Notes under the pieces: generated by a model
Told to the model about the DNA's origin: nothing
The model's input: the letters and a program-made list of their open reading frames with translations, nothing else
Databases searched by the model: none
Assembly (NCBI GenBank): GCA_038125725.1
Contig: JAYPEK010000045.1
Location: 1-31,995 of the forward strand
Direction of reading: 5' to 3'
Source of the DNA: TMED8 sp038125725
GTDB taxonomy: Bacteria > Pseudomonadota > Alphaproteobacteria > Rhodospirillales > Casp-alpha2
DNA: 31,995 bases
Translations under genes and position numbers: made by a program
Shown: positions 16,443 through 25,477 of the stretch, one piece after another
How positions within the stretch are numbered: the stretch's first letter is position 1
Layout: each line of letters opens with the position of its first letter

Positions 16443-16655
16443 ATGGCTACCCAGACCAAGATCGTTCGCTTCGCCGAAAACTTCTACGATGACCGCAAGG
16501 GGCGTGGCTTCGGCCTCTTCCTAAAGGGCGGTGTCTACCGCGTGCCCGCTGATCTCAATGTGCCTTCATGCACTCAAGTGCTGCGTGGCCCTGACGACCT
16601 TGACGACGGAGAGGGAGTGAAAGTCGCGCGAGAAAAAGTTCTGCCGGAGGGCTGA
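16443..16655 (+). CDS. Small element protein, unknown function
   Basis: A 70-residue protein starts at ATG 16443 behind a GGGAGA ribosome binding site. The N-terminal half reads TKIVRFAENFYDDRKGRGFG and then LFLKGGVYRVPADLNVPSCT, suggesting a short beta-rich fold; the C-terminal part is acidic (GPDDLDDGEGVK). There is no membrane segment or signal peptide. The pattern 'G-vYrvPadl' and the size recall small phage proteins near terminase or head genes, but I do not recognise a family. It is followed 3 bases later by the next small gene, so the block 16443-17663 looks like one transcript. Confidence 0.65.
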   Translation: MATQTKIVRFAENFYDDRKGRGFGLFLKGGVYRVPADLNVPSCTQVLRGPDDLDDGEGVKVAREKVLPEG

Positions 16656-16658
16656 CCC

Positions 16659-16877
16659 ATGGCCTACGACAGCCCCGAAATGCTCGCCGCTCAGGCCGCC
16701 GCACAGGCTCGGGACAGACGTCTGGCTGGTGTCGACCTAGTCGCTGATCCAGCAGGCCTCTCAGCCCGCATGTACCCCACGATGCGGAAGGGCGCAAAGC
16801 CGAACCGCATCACGGCGCGGACTGCTGAAATGGAGCTATCCAATTCCTGCAGCCGCCGGAGGGGTGGCCGGGTATGA
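16659..16877 (+). CDS. Small element protein, unknown function
   Basis: A 72-residue protein starts at ATG 16659, with a GGAGGG ribosome binding site that lies at the end of the upstream gene. The N-terminus is alanine-rich and helical (LAAQAAAQARDRRLAGVDLV) and the C-terminus is strongly basic with arginine runs (SCSRRRGGRV). It overlaps the next gene by four bases (ATGA type). The product could bind nucleic acid or be a small structural accessory protein, but this is only suggested by charge. No known domain was recognised. Confidence 0.6.
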   Translation: MAYDSPEMLAAQAAAQARDRRLAGVDLVADPAGLSARMYPTMRKGAKPNRITARTAEMELSNSCSRRRGGRV

Positions 16878-17467
16878 CGACATTGGAAAAAACCGTCGTA
16901 GCTCTCCGGGCGCGGCTGGACGCGCTGGAGCGCAAAGGCCAACCATCCAAGCAACCGAAGACCGTCCGTGTCACCAACGTCGAGCGGAACACGAAAACTG
17001 GCGAAGTCGTTGCTGACCTGGAGCGCCCCCGCGCTCGTCCCCAGAAGAAGCTGACCCGCACCGGGTTCTGGGCCGACCGCTTCGACGCCCTCACGCTGCA
17101 AGGCAGGCTGCTTAAGGATGGCGGTTACGGCGAGGACGCCATCCGGACGCTGCGCGAGCGGTACATCGACAGCGAGGGTGCCGACAACCCACCCATGCGA
17201 AAGCTCGGCAATGGCCTCATCGTGGACGCGCAGGGCGAGCGGATCACCGGCTACATGCCGCGTCCGAAGACCGAGAAGTTGGAAGGCTGGGGACGTAACG
17301 GCAGGATCAGGACAACGGAGCCGCCGCTGGACGAAGAGGAAGAGGAGTTTATCTCCGTCGCTTCAATGTTCGACCCCAGTCCACGGTTCCGCGTTCGGCA
17401 ACGGCGCGGACCAGCACCGGAACCGGAAACAGACTACGAGCCGCTCGATGGCGATGACGAACGCTGA
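16874..17467 (+). CDS. Element protein with N-terminal coiled coil, unknown function
   Basis: This is a 197-residue, highly charged protein. Residues 1-22 (MTTLEKTVVALRARLDALER) form a heptad-like helix suited to dimerisation. A lysine/arginine-rich linker follows (to about residue 60), then KLTRTGFWADRFDALTLQGR and a segment GYGEDAIRTLRERYIDSEGA with hydrophobic spacing that may be a small globular domain. The C-terminal third is disordered-looking with an acidic run (DEEEEEF) and a DYEPLDGDDER ending. No catalytic motif or metal-binding pattern is visible. It overlaps both neighbours by a few bases, consistent with coupled translation. It could be a scaffold or DNA-binding accessory protein; I do not recognise it. 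Confidence 0.65.
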   Translation: MTTLEKTVVALRARLDALERKGQPSKQPKTVRVTNVERNTKTGEVVADLERPRARPQKKLTRTGFWADRFDALTLQGRLLKDGGYGEDAIRTLRERYIDSEGADNPPMRKLGNGLIVDAQGERITGYMPRPKTEKLEGWGRNGRIRTTEPPLDEEEEEFISVASMFDPSPRFRVRQRRGPAPEPETDYEPLDGDDER

Positions 17468-17663
17468 GCGTCAAAGGGAATACCGCGTGCGCCAAGCGCT
17501 CGGGCTGATCTCCGTGCGGATCGCCGTGAAGCGCGACGCCGTCCTCCCGGCGCTGGAGCGCATCAACCCCGATATACAAAACTGCGGTGATGACGAACTG
17601 GAAGACTTGATCGCCCGCACCATTGAACAAGTGCTCAGCGGTCTCGAAGCACCAGCGTGTTGA
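17448..17663 (+). CDS. Small basic element protein with MTNAERQREYR motif
   Basis: A 71-residue protein (or 69 from the second ATG at 17454) begins MAMTNAERQREYRVRQALG, an N-terminal pattern seen in small phage and plasmid proteins, followed by SVRIAVKRDAVLPALERINP and an acidic helix CGDDELEDLIARTIEQVL. The basic first part and helical second part are compatible with a small DNA-binding or antitoxin-like protein, but no partner toxin is seen. It overlaps the preceding gene by 20 bases and is the last gene before a terminator at 17743. Confidence 0.6.
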   Translation: MAMTNAERQREYRVRQALGLISVRIAVKRDAVLPALERINPDIQNCGDDELEDLIARTIEQVLSGLEAPAC

Positions 17664-17742
17664 TATTTCCAGCCGAACTTCCCGCCTACTTGACGTCTTA
17701 AGCACAATTCTCGGGTCGCTGTCCGAATTTGTTTAACCGCCG

Positions 17743-17766
17743 CAGACGTTGTTCACGTCTGTTTTT
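17743..17766 (+). terminator. Intrinsic terminator after the small-gene block
   Basis: CAGACGT and ACGTCTG form a 7-bp stem with a 5-base loop followed directly by five T. An outer CCGCC/GGCGG pair can extend it. It lies 80 bases after the last small element gene on the plus strand. Confidence 0.75.
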
Positions 17767-17860
17767 GGCGGGAGACGAGACTGAAATTCCGCCGAAGCCG
17801 CATTTCCGATAGTGACCCCGAACAGAAGTCCGTTCACATTCCGCGAAGCCTCGAGCGGTC

Positions 17861-18490
17861 CTACCGGACCGTAGAAATTTCTTGTGCACTTGGGATCGTA
17901 TCCTGGAACGACCGGCGCTGATCTATTCTGGCTTTGAAGTGCTTCAGGTTGTCCGCTTTGGCCCGCCAATTGTAATGAGGTAGTCGTAAATCGAGATAAC
18001 CCAGGGCACAGCCGGCAGCAATATCAGCCACTGAATAACGTCCTCCGACAAAATATTCTGCAGCTCCTAGCCGCTGTGAAAGTGCAGATAGTCCGGCGTC
18101 AATTTTAGTCTGTTGACGGGCAATCCAGTCATCGCTTTGAAGTTCCTGCGGACGATGATTCTCGAGAACAATTAAAACCAGAGCATCGGAAACTCCATCA
18201 GCAAGCGCTTCAATCTGGCGAACTTGTAGCCGCTGATCGTCTTCTTTGGGGATTAGCGCCGGCTCATAACCAAGTGTTTCCAGGTATTCGACAATCACAC
18301 TGCTGTCGAACACCGTTGATCCGTCATCCAAGATCAATGCTGGAACTTTCCCAAGCGGATTGAAATCTGCTGCAACGGCCTCAGGATTCCATGGAACATC
18401 AATCTGTTCCGGGCAATCCATATTCTTCTCTCTCAACGTCACTCGCACCTTTCTGGCGAATGGACTTGGCGTGGCAATTATCAGCTTCAT
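17861..18490 (-). CDS. Glutathione S-transferase family protein
   Basis: This is a 209-residue two-domain enzyme. The N-terminal thioredoxin-like domain (residues 1-80) has TPSPFARKVRVTLREK, the glutathione-site loop with the cis-proline (GKVPALILDDG) and the DSSVIVEYLE segment that holds the glutathione gamma-glutamyl group. The C-terminal helical domain contains the SVADIAAGCALGYLDLR N-capping motif. The ATG at 18490 has a GAGG ribosome binding site; an upstream extension of 29 codons has no support. The gene is visibly less GC-rich than the chromosome around it and is oriented against the other element genes, suggesting separately acquired cargo. Substrate is unknown; detoxification of electrophiles is the family role. 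Confidence 0.92.
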   Translation of the reverse strand: MKLIIATPSPFARKVRVTLREKNMDCPEQIDVPWNPEAVAADFNPLGKVPALILDDGSTVFDSSVIVEYLETLGYEPALIPKEDDQRLQVRQIEALADGVSDALVLIVLENHRPQELQSDDWIARQQTKIDAGLSALSQRLGAAEYFVGGRYSVADIAAGCALGYLDLRLPHYNWRAKADNLKHFKARIDQRRSFQDTIPSAQEISTVR

Positions 18491-18664
18491 AAGCGCCTCA
18501 AACTCTTGCGCGGGGTGTATAAGATTATATTGCAGGGTCGTTCGACCGGAACTGTAATTTCTTTTGAAATGGAACACTTCTGCAAATGGCTATCTACCGA
18601 CGATCTCATATCGGCTCGGCAATGCCTGCTCCCGACGTCTAAGCGGACATGCTAACCTCGCGGT

Positions 18665-19087
18665 ATGAGAGCCGCCGCCCTGATCGCCATTCTAGCCGCC
18701 ACCGTACCCGCAATCGCGGCGGAGCCGACGGTGCTGACCGGCGAGGTCACCAAGGTGCGTGACGGCGACACCATTGAGGTAGGCCGCATCCCCATCCGCT
18801 TGAACGGCGTCTCCGCGCCGGAGATGAAGGAACCGCTGGGCCCACAATCCAAGGCGTTCATGGTCGATCTGGTGATGGGGCCGCGCCTCCGCTGCGAGCT
18901 GAACGGCGAGAAGACTTATGACAGGTTCGTCGGCACCTGCTACCTTGGCGACAGGGACATCGGCGCTGCGGTCATCGAGGCCGGTTTGGCGCTGGACTGC
19001 CCGAGGTTTTCGGGCGGTCGATACAAGGTAGTTGAGACAGAGGCGGCGCGGTCACGCATCAAGCTGCCGGGGTATTGCTTTCCATAG
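18665..19087 (+). CDS. Secreted SNase-like (thermonuclease family) protein
   Basis: This is a 140-residue protein with a short signal peptide (MRAAALIAILAATVPAIAA, cleavage near residue 19). The mature part is a staphylococcal-nuclease-like OB fold: VTKVRDGDTIEVGRIPIRLN at residues 30-49 (the DGDT turn), GVSAPEMKEP with the catalytic-type glutamate, and YDRFVGTCYLGDRDIG with the second catalytic-type arginine. It is short compared with typical family members but the core motifs are in order. Small exported nucleases of this kind are frequent in alphaproteobacterial phages and plasmids. The next gene's ribosome binding site overlaps its stop, so they are probably co-transcribed. Confidence 0.88.
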   Translation: MRAAALIAILAATVPAIAAEPTVLTGEVTKVRDGDTIEVGRIPIRLNGVSAPEMKEPLGPQSKAFMVDLVMGPRLRCELNGEKTYDRFVGTCYLGDRDIGAAVIEAGLALDCPRFSGGRYKVVETEAARSRIKLPGYCFP

Positions 19088-19096
19088 GAGGTGGTT

Positions 19097-19591
19097 ATGA
19101 TCGTCCTGATATTGGTTGGATTGACGCTTCCATTCATCATGGTAGCCACCGAGAGAAGCGATATTCGTTGTACTCGACCAAAATACACAAAGTGGTTCAT
19201 CACTCTTATCGTGCTTTATGCAGCGAATGCCATTGCGGGCTCATTAATGGTTACCCATCCAAGCCAAGGAGCCCAAACCGTTCAGGATATACTTGTTTGG
19301 GTAATTCTGGTCGGGGAATTGATATTCTACAGACTGGTCGCTCAGCGCGTACGAGATGCAGGTAAATCTCGCCTTACAGCATATCTGGCCGCAATCCCGG
19401 TGGTCGGTTTAATCTGGCTAATACAACTCGCCATGGTCCCGAGCCGCGAACTTGCTTTCGACACAACTCTAACAAGGTGTCCAAAGTATAATACAGAACG
19501 ACATCATCTGTCCGACGTCTGCAGTCATTGTGGCCTTAATTTCGCCAACCTGAAGTCTAGCCACAGAAATGATAGTAACGCTATAGCTTGA
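19097..19591 (+). CDS. DUF805-like membrane protein with degenerate C-terminal zinc ribbon
   Basis: A 164-residue protein with about four membrane segments (residues 1-17, 32-52, 65-82 and 98-117). The segment AQRVRDAGKSRLTAYLAAIP, followed by VVGLIWLIQLAM, resembles the DUF805 (YhaH-type) signature. After the last helix a soluble tail contains CPKYNTERHHLSDVCSHCGL, which looks like a zinc ribbon of the pattern CPKC-----L---C-HCGL with the second cysteine changed to tyrosine. The start at 19097 is chosen because AGGAGG lies 5 bases before it; a GTG two codons earlier is less likely. Codon use is AT-richer than the flanking genes. Function is unknown. Confidence 0.75.
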   Translation: MIVLILVGLTLPFIMVATERSDIRCTRPKYTKWFITLIVLYAANAIAGSLMVTHPSQGAQTVQDILVWVILVGELIFYRLVAQRVRDAGKSRLTAYLAAIPVVGLIWLIQLAMVPSRELAFDTTLTRCPKYNTERHHLSDVCSHCGLNFANLKSSHRNDSNAIA

Positions 19592-19596
19592 CCGAA

Positions 19597-19806
19597 ATGC
19601 CCGCCACCCTCGTCTCCCTGATCGCCAACAACCACGGCCTACGCGTCTTCTGCGGCTCCTGCAGCCACGTGGTGGACATGGACGTGCCCAAGCTGGCCGA
19701 GCGGTACGGCAAGGCCATGCCGCTGCCTGAGATCGCTCGCAGGGCGTCCTGTAGGGCCTGTGGTGGCCGAGGTGGCTCCGTGCAGGTCGTGGCCGTGGAA
19801 TGGTGA
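19597..19806 (+). CDS. Small two-CxxC zinc-ribbon-like protein
   Basis: A 69-residue protein, MPATLVSLIANNHGLRVFCG onward, contains CGSCSHVVDMDVPKLAERYG and then ASCRACGGRGGSV, so four cysteines in two CxxC pairs about 35 residues apart, suited to bind one zinc ion. Similar short proteins are widespread and uncharacterised in alphaproteobacteria and their phages. The ATG at 19597 follows the stop of the DUF805-like gene by five bases; a TTG at 19588 overlapping that stop would add three residues. A strong terminator follows it. Confidence 0.7.
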   Translation: MPATLVSLIANNHGLRVFCGSCSHVVDMDVPKLAERYGKAMPLPEIARRASCRACGGRGGSVQVVAVEW

Positions 19807-19836
19807 TGTTAGCCCCCTGCCCCGGCCTGAACGGGA

Positions 19837-19871
19837 AACGGCCCCTGCTATCCAGCAGGAGCCGTTTTTTT
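19837..19871 (+). terminator. Intrinsic terminator closing the element's cargo transcript
   Basis: AACGGC-CCCTGCT and AGCAGG-AGCCGTT form a 12-13 bp stem with one internal mismatch and a 4-base loop, followed by seven T. It lies 31 bases after the zinc-ribbon gene and one base before the tRNA-Val sequence, so it ends the plus-strand transcript at the element border. Confidence 0.9.
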
Positions 19872-19872
19872 A

Positions 19873-19918
19873 TGGTGGGCGGTGAGGGGCTCGAACCCCC
19901 GACCCCTTCGGTGTAAAC
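19873..19918 (-). repeat. Right attachment-site repeat inside tRNA-Val
   Basis: This is the part of tRNA-Val that matches the left fragment at 13557-13602 (42 of 46 positions), from CCA to the anticodon loop. The longest identical blocks are the acceptor end with CCA and the anticodon loop GTTTACACCGA. Confidence 0.85.
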
Positions 19919-19948
19919 GAAGTGCTCTCCCAGCTGAGCTAACCGCCC
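19873..19948 (-). tRNA. tRNA-Val (TAC), integration target
   Basis: The reverse complement is a complete 76-base tRNA: acceptor GGGCGGT pairs with ACCGCCC, the D arm is GCTCAGCTGGGAGAGC, the anticodon stem CTTCG/CGAAG encloses TTTACAC with anticodon TAC, and the T arm holds GGTTCGAGCC. CCA is encoded. Its 3' end faces the element, whose other border carries the displaced 3' half. Confidence 0.97.
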
Positions 19949-20026
19949 GTTCGTCATCGCAGCGACTATCGACGAGCGCGTCCGCGATGGCAAGCGTCTC
20001 GCAGGAGGCATCGAAACGCGGACATG

Positions 20027-20057
20027 AAAAAACCGGCCGTCGCTGTGACGGCCGGTT
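20027..20057 (-). terminator. Intrinsic terminator of hup
   Basis: On the minus strand AACCGGCCGTC and GACGGCCGGTT form a perfect 11-bp stem with a 5-base loop followed by a T-run. It lies 25 bases after the hup stop codon. Confidence 0.93.
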
Positions 20058-20081
20058 CCTCCAAATCGAAACCGCGTCTGA

Positions 20082-20354
20082 TTAGTTGACGGCGGACTTC
20101 AGACCCTTACCGGCTTTGAACTTCGGCTGTTTGGAAGCCGGGATCTGGATCGTTTCGCCGGTGCGCGGGTTGCGCCCAGTGGTCGCCGCGCGGTTGGTCA
20201 CGCTGAAGGTGCCGAAACCGACGAGGCGCACTTCGGTGCCGCTCTGCAAAGCGCTGGTGATGGAATCGAAAACGCCGTCGACGGCTTTCGCCGCATCGGC
20301 TTTCGAGAGGCCTGCGCTACCGGCAACGGCAGCAACGAGATCATTCTTATTCAC
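20082..20354 (-). CDS. hupB: HU family DNA-binding protein
   Basis: This is a 90-residue nucleoid protein that bends and compacts DNA as a dimer. The sequence is a full-length HU: NKNDLVAAVAGSAGLSKADA at the N-terminus, VRLVGFGTFSVTNRAATTGR in the core, and the DNA-minor-groove arm GRNPRTGETIQIPASKQPKF with the intercalating proline. Initiation is at GTG 20352-20354 behind a strong GAGGGGG ribosome binding site. It lies downstream of lon on the same strand but 370 bases away with a lon terminator between, so it probably has its own promoter. The lon-hup order is common in proteobacteria. Confidence 0.97.
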   Translation of the reverse strand: MNKNDLVAAVAGSAGLSKADAAKAVDGVFDSITSALQSGTEVRLVGFGTFSVTNRAATTGRNPRTGETIQIPASKQPKFKAGKGLKSAVN

Positions 20355-20667
20355 GGGTCAACCCCCTCTCTTCTAAGTGGTTGTGGGTAATAACTCGACG
20401 AAAGCCAACAACATGCGGGCTTTCGCAACACTAATGACACAAAGTGTAGCGATCTGGAAAATTCCCCGTCAATCGCGGAAATGCCCAAAAACCGCAGAAA
20501 TCCGGGCATTCCAGCTAAGTGACGGTAATTAAGGGAGAAAACGACCGCGAATTATGGTTGGGAGCGCCGGATTTCGTCTCAAAAAAGTCCGCGAAACCGC
20601 AGAAATCCGCAGAAAACAGGCGAATCGGAAGGCTCGATTCTTCGCTCGAAAACGGCGCTGTTCGGGC
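20355..20667. other. Intergenic region between lon and hup with short repeats
   Basis: This 313-base stretch has no supported gene. It should hold the hup promoter. ACCGCAGAAATCCG occurs twice as a 14-bp direct repeat (20491-20504 and 20596-20609), the second followed by another CGCAGAAA. AATGCCC (20480-20486) and GGGCATT (20504-20510) form an inverted repeat around the first copy. These may be binding sites or an untranslated RNA; nothing decides it. Confidence 0.4.
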
Positions 20668-20705
20668 AAAAAAGAAACGCTTGCGACTGTGTTGCCGCAA
20701 GCGTT
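20668..20705 (-). terminator. Intrinsic terminator of lon
   Basis: On the minus strand AACGCTTGCG and CGCAAGCGTT form a perfect 10-bp stem with a 10-base loop, followed by TCTTTTTT. It begins 24 bases after the lon stop. Confidence 0.92.
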
Positions 20706-20728
20706 CCCAATTCCTATCGGTGCCCGTG

Positions 20729-23131
<2,403 letters not shown>

Positions 23132-23182
23132 GGGCGCTGCCTTCTCGTGTTGCTGCAATCAAAGCCGTCTTCCTTGACCTTC

Positions 23183-23210
23183 AAACAGGTCGACGACGGC
23201 GTCAAGCAAG
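23183..23210 (-). promoter_or_regulatory. Candidate sigma-32 (heat-shock) promoter of lon
   Basis: On the minus strand CTTG is followed after exactly 17 bases by CCTGTTT. This matches the alphaproteobacterial heat-shock consensus CTTG-N17/18-CYTATNT with one difference. Transcription would start near 23175, about 45 bases before the lon GTG. Lon is a classical heat-shock gene, so position and function agree. Confidence 0.6.
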
Positions 23211-23277
23211 AGATTGGCTTGAATTGGCCCGAGTTCAAGGGGGAATCAGGTAAGCCCCGGAAACGGCGACGGAAACC

Positions 23278-24546
23278 TCAAGCGGAGGTTTCGACGTCGT
23301 CCTGGCGCTCGGAGTAGATAAACAGCGGTTTGCCGTTGTCGTCGGCGACCTCGCGGTTGATCACCACCTCCTCGATTCCCATCATGTCCGGCAGTTCGAA
23401 CATGGTGTCGAGCAGGATGTTCTCCATGATCGAGCGAAGCCCGCGAGCACCCGTCTTGCGTTCCACGGCCTTCTTGGCGATGGCCTCGAGCGCGCCTTCG
23501 GAGAAGGTCAGTGCCACGTCTTCCATCTCGAACAGCCGCTGGTACTGCTTGACCAGGGCGTTCTTCGGCTTGGTGAGGATTTCCACCAGGGCTTCCTCGT
23601 CCAGGTCCTCAAGGGTCGCGACCACCGGCAGACGGCCGACGAATTCCGGGATCAGGCCGAACTTGAGCAGATCTTCCGGCTCGACCTCGCGCAGGATTTC
23701 GCCGGTCTGGCGTTCGTCGGCGCCACGCACATCGGCACCGAAGCCGATCGAGGTGCCCTTGCCGCGCTGCGAGATGATCTTGTCGAGACCGGCGAAGGCG
23801 CCGCCACAAATGAACAGGATGTTGGTGGTGTCGACCTGCAGGAACTCCTGCTGCGGATGCTTGCGCCCGCCCTGCGGCGGCACGGAGGCGACGGTGCCTT
23901 CCATGATCTTCAGCAACGCCTGCTGCACGCCCTCGCCCGACACGTCGCGGGTGATGGACGGGTTGTCAGACTTACGGCTGATCTTGTCGACTTCATCAAT
24001 GTAGACGATGCCGCGCTGCGCGCGCTCGACGTTGTAGTCGGCCGACTGCAGCAGCTTGAGAATGATGTTTTCTACGTCCTCGCCGACGTAGCCGGCTTCG
24101 GTCAGCGTGGTGGCGTCGGCCATGGTGAACGGCACATCCAGGATGCGCGCCAGCGTCTGGGCCAGCAGCGTCTTGCCGCAACCGGTCGGGCCGACCAGCA
24201 GGATGTTGGATTTCGCCAGTTCCACGTCGGCGCTCTTGCCGGAACCGTGGCCGAGACGCTTGTAGTGGTTGTGCACGGCAACCGACAGCACGCGCTTGGC
24301 GTGGTCCTGGCCGATGACGTAATCGTTGAGCACGGTGCAGATGTCGTTCGGGCTCGGCACGCCGTCGCCGGATTTCACCAGGTTCGTCTTGTGCTCTTCG
24401 CGGATGATGTCCATGCACAATTCGACGCATTCATCGCAGATGAATACGGTCGGTCCGGCAATGAGCTTGCGGACCTCGTGCTGGCTCTTTCCGCAGAAGG
24501 AACAGTAGAGGGTGTTTTTAGAATCGCTGCCCGACGATTTGCTCAT
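23278..24546 (-). CDS. clpX: ClpXP protease ATP-binding subunit ClpX
   Basis: This is the AAA+ unfoldase that feeds substrates to ClpP; in alphaproteobacteria it also drives cell-cycle proteolysis. It has 422 residues. The N-terminal zinc-binding domain has Cys15, Cys18, Cys37 and Cys40 (CSFCGK and CDECVE). Walker A is GPTGCGKT at residues 119-126, followed by Walker B IVYIDEVDKI, and the central RGKGTSIGFGADV loop region includes the IGF loop that docks on ClpP. It follows clpP on the same strand after 244 bases, long enough for a separate promoter. Confidence 0.98.
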   Translation of the reverse strand: MSKSSGSDSKNTLYCSFCGKSQHEVRKLIAGPTVFICDECVELCMDIIREEHKTNLVKSGDGVPSPNDICTVLNDYVIGQDHAKRVLSVAVHNHYKRLGHGSGKSADVELAKSNILLVGPTGCGKTLLAQTLARILDVPFTMADATTLTEAGYVGEDVENIILKLLQSADYNVERAQRGIVYIDEVDKISRKSDNPSITRDVSGEGVQQALLKIMEGTVASVPPQGGRKHPQQEFLQVDTTNILFICGGAFAGLDKIISQRGKGTSIGFGADVRGADERQTGEILREVEPEDLLKFGLIPEFVGRLPVVATLEDLDEEALVEILTKPKNALVKQYQRLFEMEDVALTFSEGALEAIAKKAVERKTGARGLRSIMENILLDTMFELPDMMGIEEVVINREVADDNGKPLFIYSERQDDVETSA

Positions 24547-24746
24547 GTGCGCTCCGTAGACTGCCAGCGAACCGGCATATGTTAGACGCAGTTTTCAGAC
24601 CGGCACAAACCTTTTCCAAGGGGAGAGAAATTCGCCGGACTTCCTACGCGGTACCATCGACGCCCCGGATAGGCAAGCATCCTTGCGGTTCCGGCATGTC
24701 CGATGAAGGATTTGTGAACGTGCACATGAAAGTTCAATGGCACGTG

Positions 24747-24770
24747 CCGCCGACCCATCCGGATCGGCGG
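24747..24770. other. Hairpin between clpP and clpX
   Basis: CCGCCGA and TCGGCGG form a perfect 7-bp stem with a 10-base loop, 20 bases after the clpP stop. There is no T-run, so it is a weak candidate for a clpP transcript end or an mRNA-stabilising structure. The remaining 200 bases of this gap show no gene. Confidence 0.4.
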
Positions 24771-24790
24771 CAAACCCGAAATCAGGCGAA

Positions 24791-25438
24791 TCAGTCTTTG
24801 CTGCCTTCGCTCTTGGCGTCGTCGTCATCCGCTTCAGCGGGACGATGCTCGACCACTTCGTCGATCAGGCCGAACTCCTTGGCCTCCATCGGGTCCATGA
24901 ACTTGTCGCGGTCCATGGCCTGCTCGATGGTTTCCAGATCCTGGCCGGTGTGACTGACGTAGATCTGGTTCAACCGCTCTCGCAACTTGAGAATCTCGCG
25001 TGCCTGGATCTCGATGTCGGTGGCCTGCCCCTGCGCACCGCCCGACGGCTGGTGCACCATGACCCGTGCGTTCGGCAGCGCATAGCGCTTGCCGGCCTTG
25101 CCGGCGGCCAGCAAAAGCGAGCCCATTGACGCCGCCTGGCCGATGCAGACGGTGGAGACGTCCGGGCGGATGTATTGCATGGTGTCGTAGATGGCGAGAC
25201 CCGACGACACGATGCCGCCCGGCGAGTTGATGTAGAAGGCAATGTCCTTGGTCGGGTTTTCCGATTCCAGGAACAGCAACTGCGCGCAGATCAAGCTCGA
25301 CACCGCGTCGTTGACGCCACCGGTCAGGAAGATGATGCGCTCCTTCAGCAGCCTGGAATAGATGTCGTAGGCGCGCTCGCCGCGATTCGTGGTCTCCACG
25401 ACCATCGGCACGAGGTTGTTCATGGTGACGTCGTTCAT
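24791..25438 (-). CDS. clpP: ATP-dependent Clp protease proteolytic subunit
   Basis: This is the tetradecameric serine peptidase chamber of ClpXP. It has 215 residues with the catalytic triad Ser105 (GQAASMGSLLLAAG), His129 (VMVHQPSGG) and Asp178 (RDKFMDP). The processed N-terminus MNDVTMNNLVPMVVETTNRG with the ERAYDIYSRLLKERIIFL segment is typical. The C-terminal 20 residues are acidic and variable. It lies 39 bases after trigger factor and was probably co-transcribed with it, as in many proteobacteria. Confidence 0.98.
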   Translation of the reverse strand: MNDVTMNNLVPMVVETTNRGERAYDIYSRLLKERIIFLTGGVNDAVSSLICAQLLFLESENPTKDIAFYINSPGGIVSSGLAIYDTMQYIRPDVSTVCIGQAASMGSLLLAAGKAGKRYALPNARVMVHQPSGGAQGQATDIEIQAREILKLRERLNQIYVSHTGQDLETIEQAMDRDKFMDPMEAKEFGLIDEVVEHRPAEADDDDAKSEGSKD

Positions 25439-25477
25439 GCTTGTGATGCCCTTGTTCCGGTGACAGGCCGTCGACGC

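Larger units (their letters stand above)
13557..19948. mobile_element. Decayed integrated element (prophage or satellite remnant) in tRNA-Val
   Basis: The segment is bounded on the right by an intact minus-strand tRNA-Val and on the left by a displaced copy of that tRNA's 3' half in the same orientation, the standard footprint of integration at a tRNA 3' region. Next to the left end is an integrase-like 5' gene stump. Inside are terminase genes, a run of small unknown genes, and cargo genes of differing base composition. No portal, capsid, tail, replication or intact integrase gene is visible. Without a complete integrase the element is probably immobile. Native order across the site would be hup, tRNA-Val, (regulator), tRNA-Asp, nuoA. 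Confidence 0.85.

Noticed and set aside
24600..24640. A sigma-32 promoter in front of clpX
   Set aside because: A CTTG element is present near 24621 on the minus strand, but no matching -10 sequence lies at 17-18 bases.
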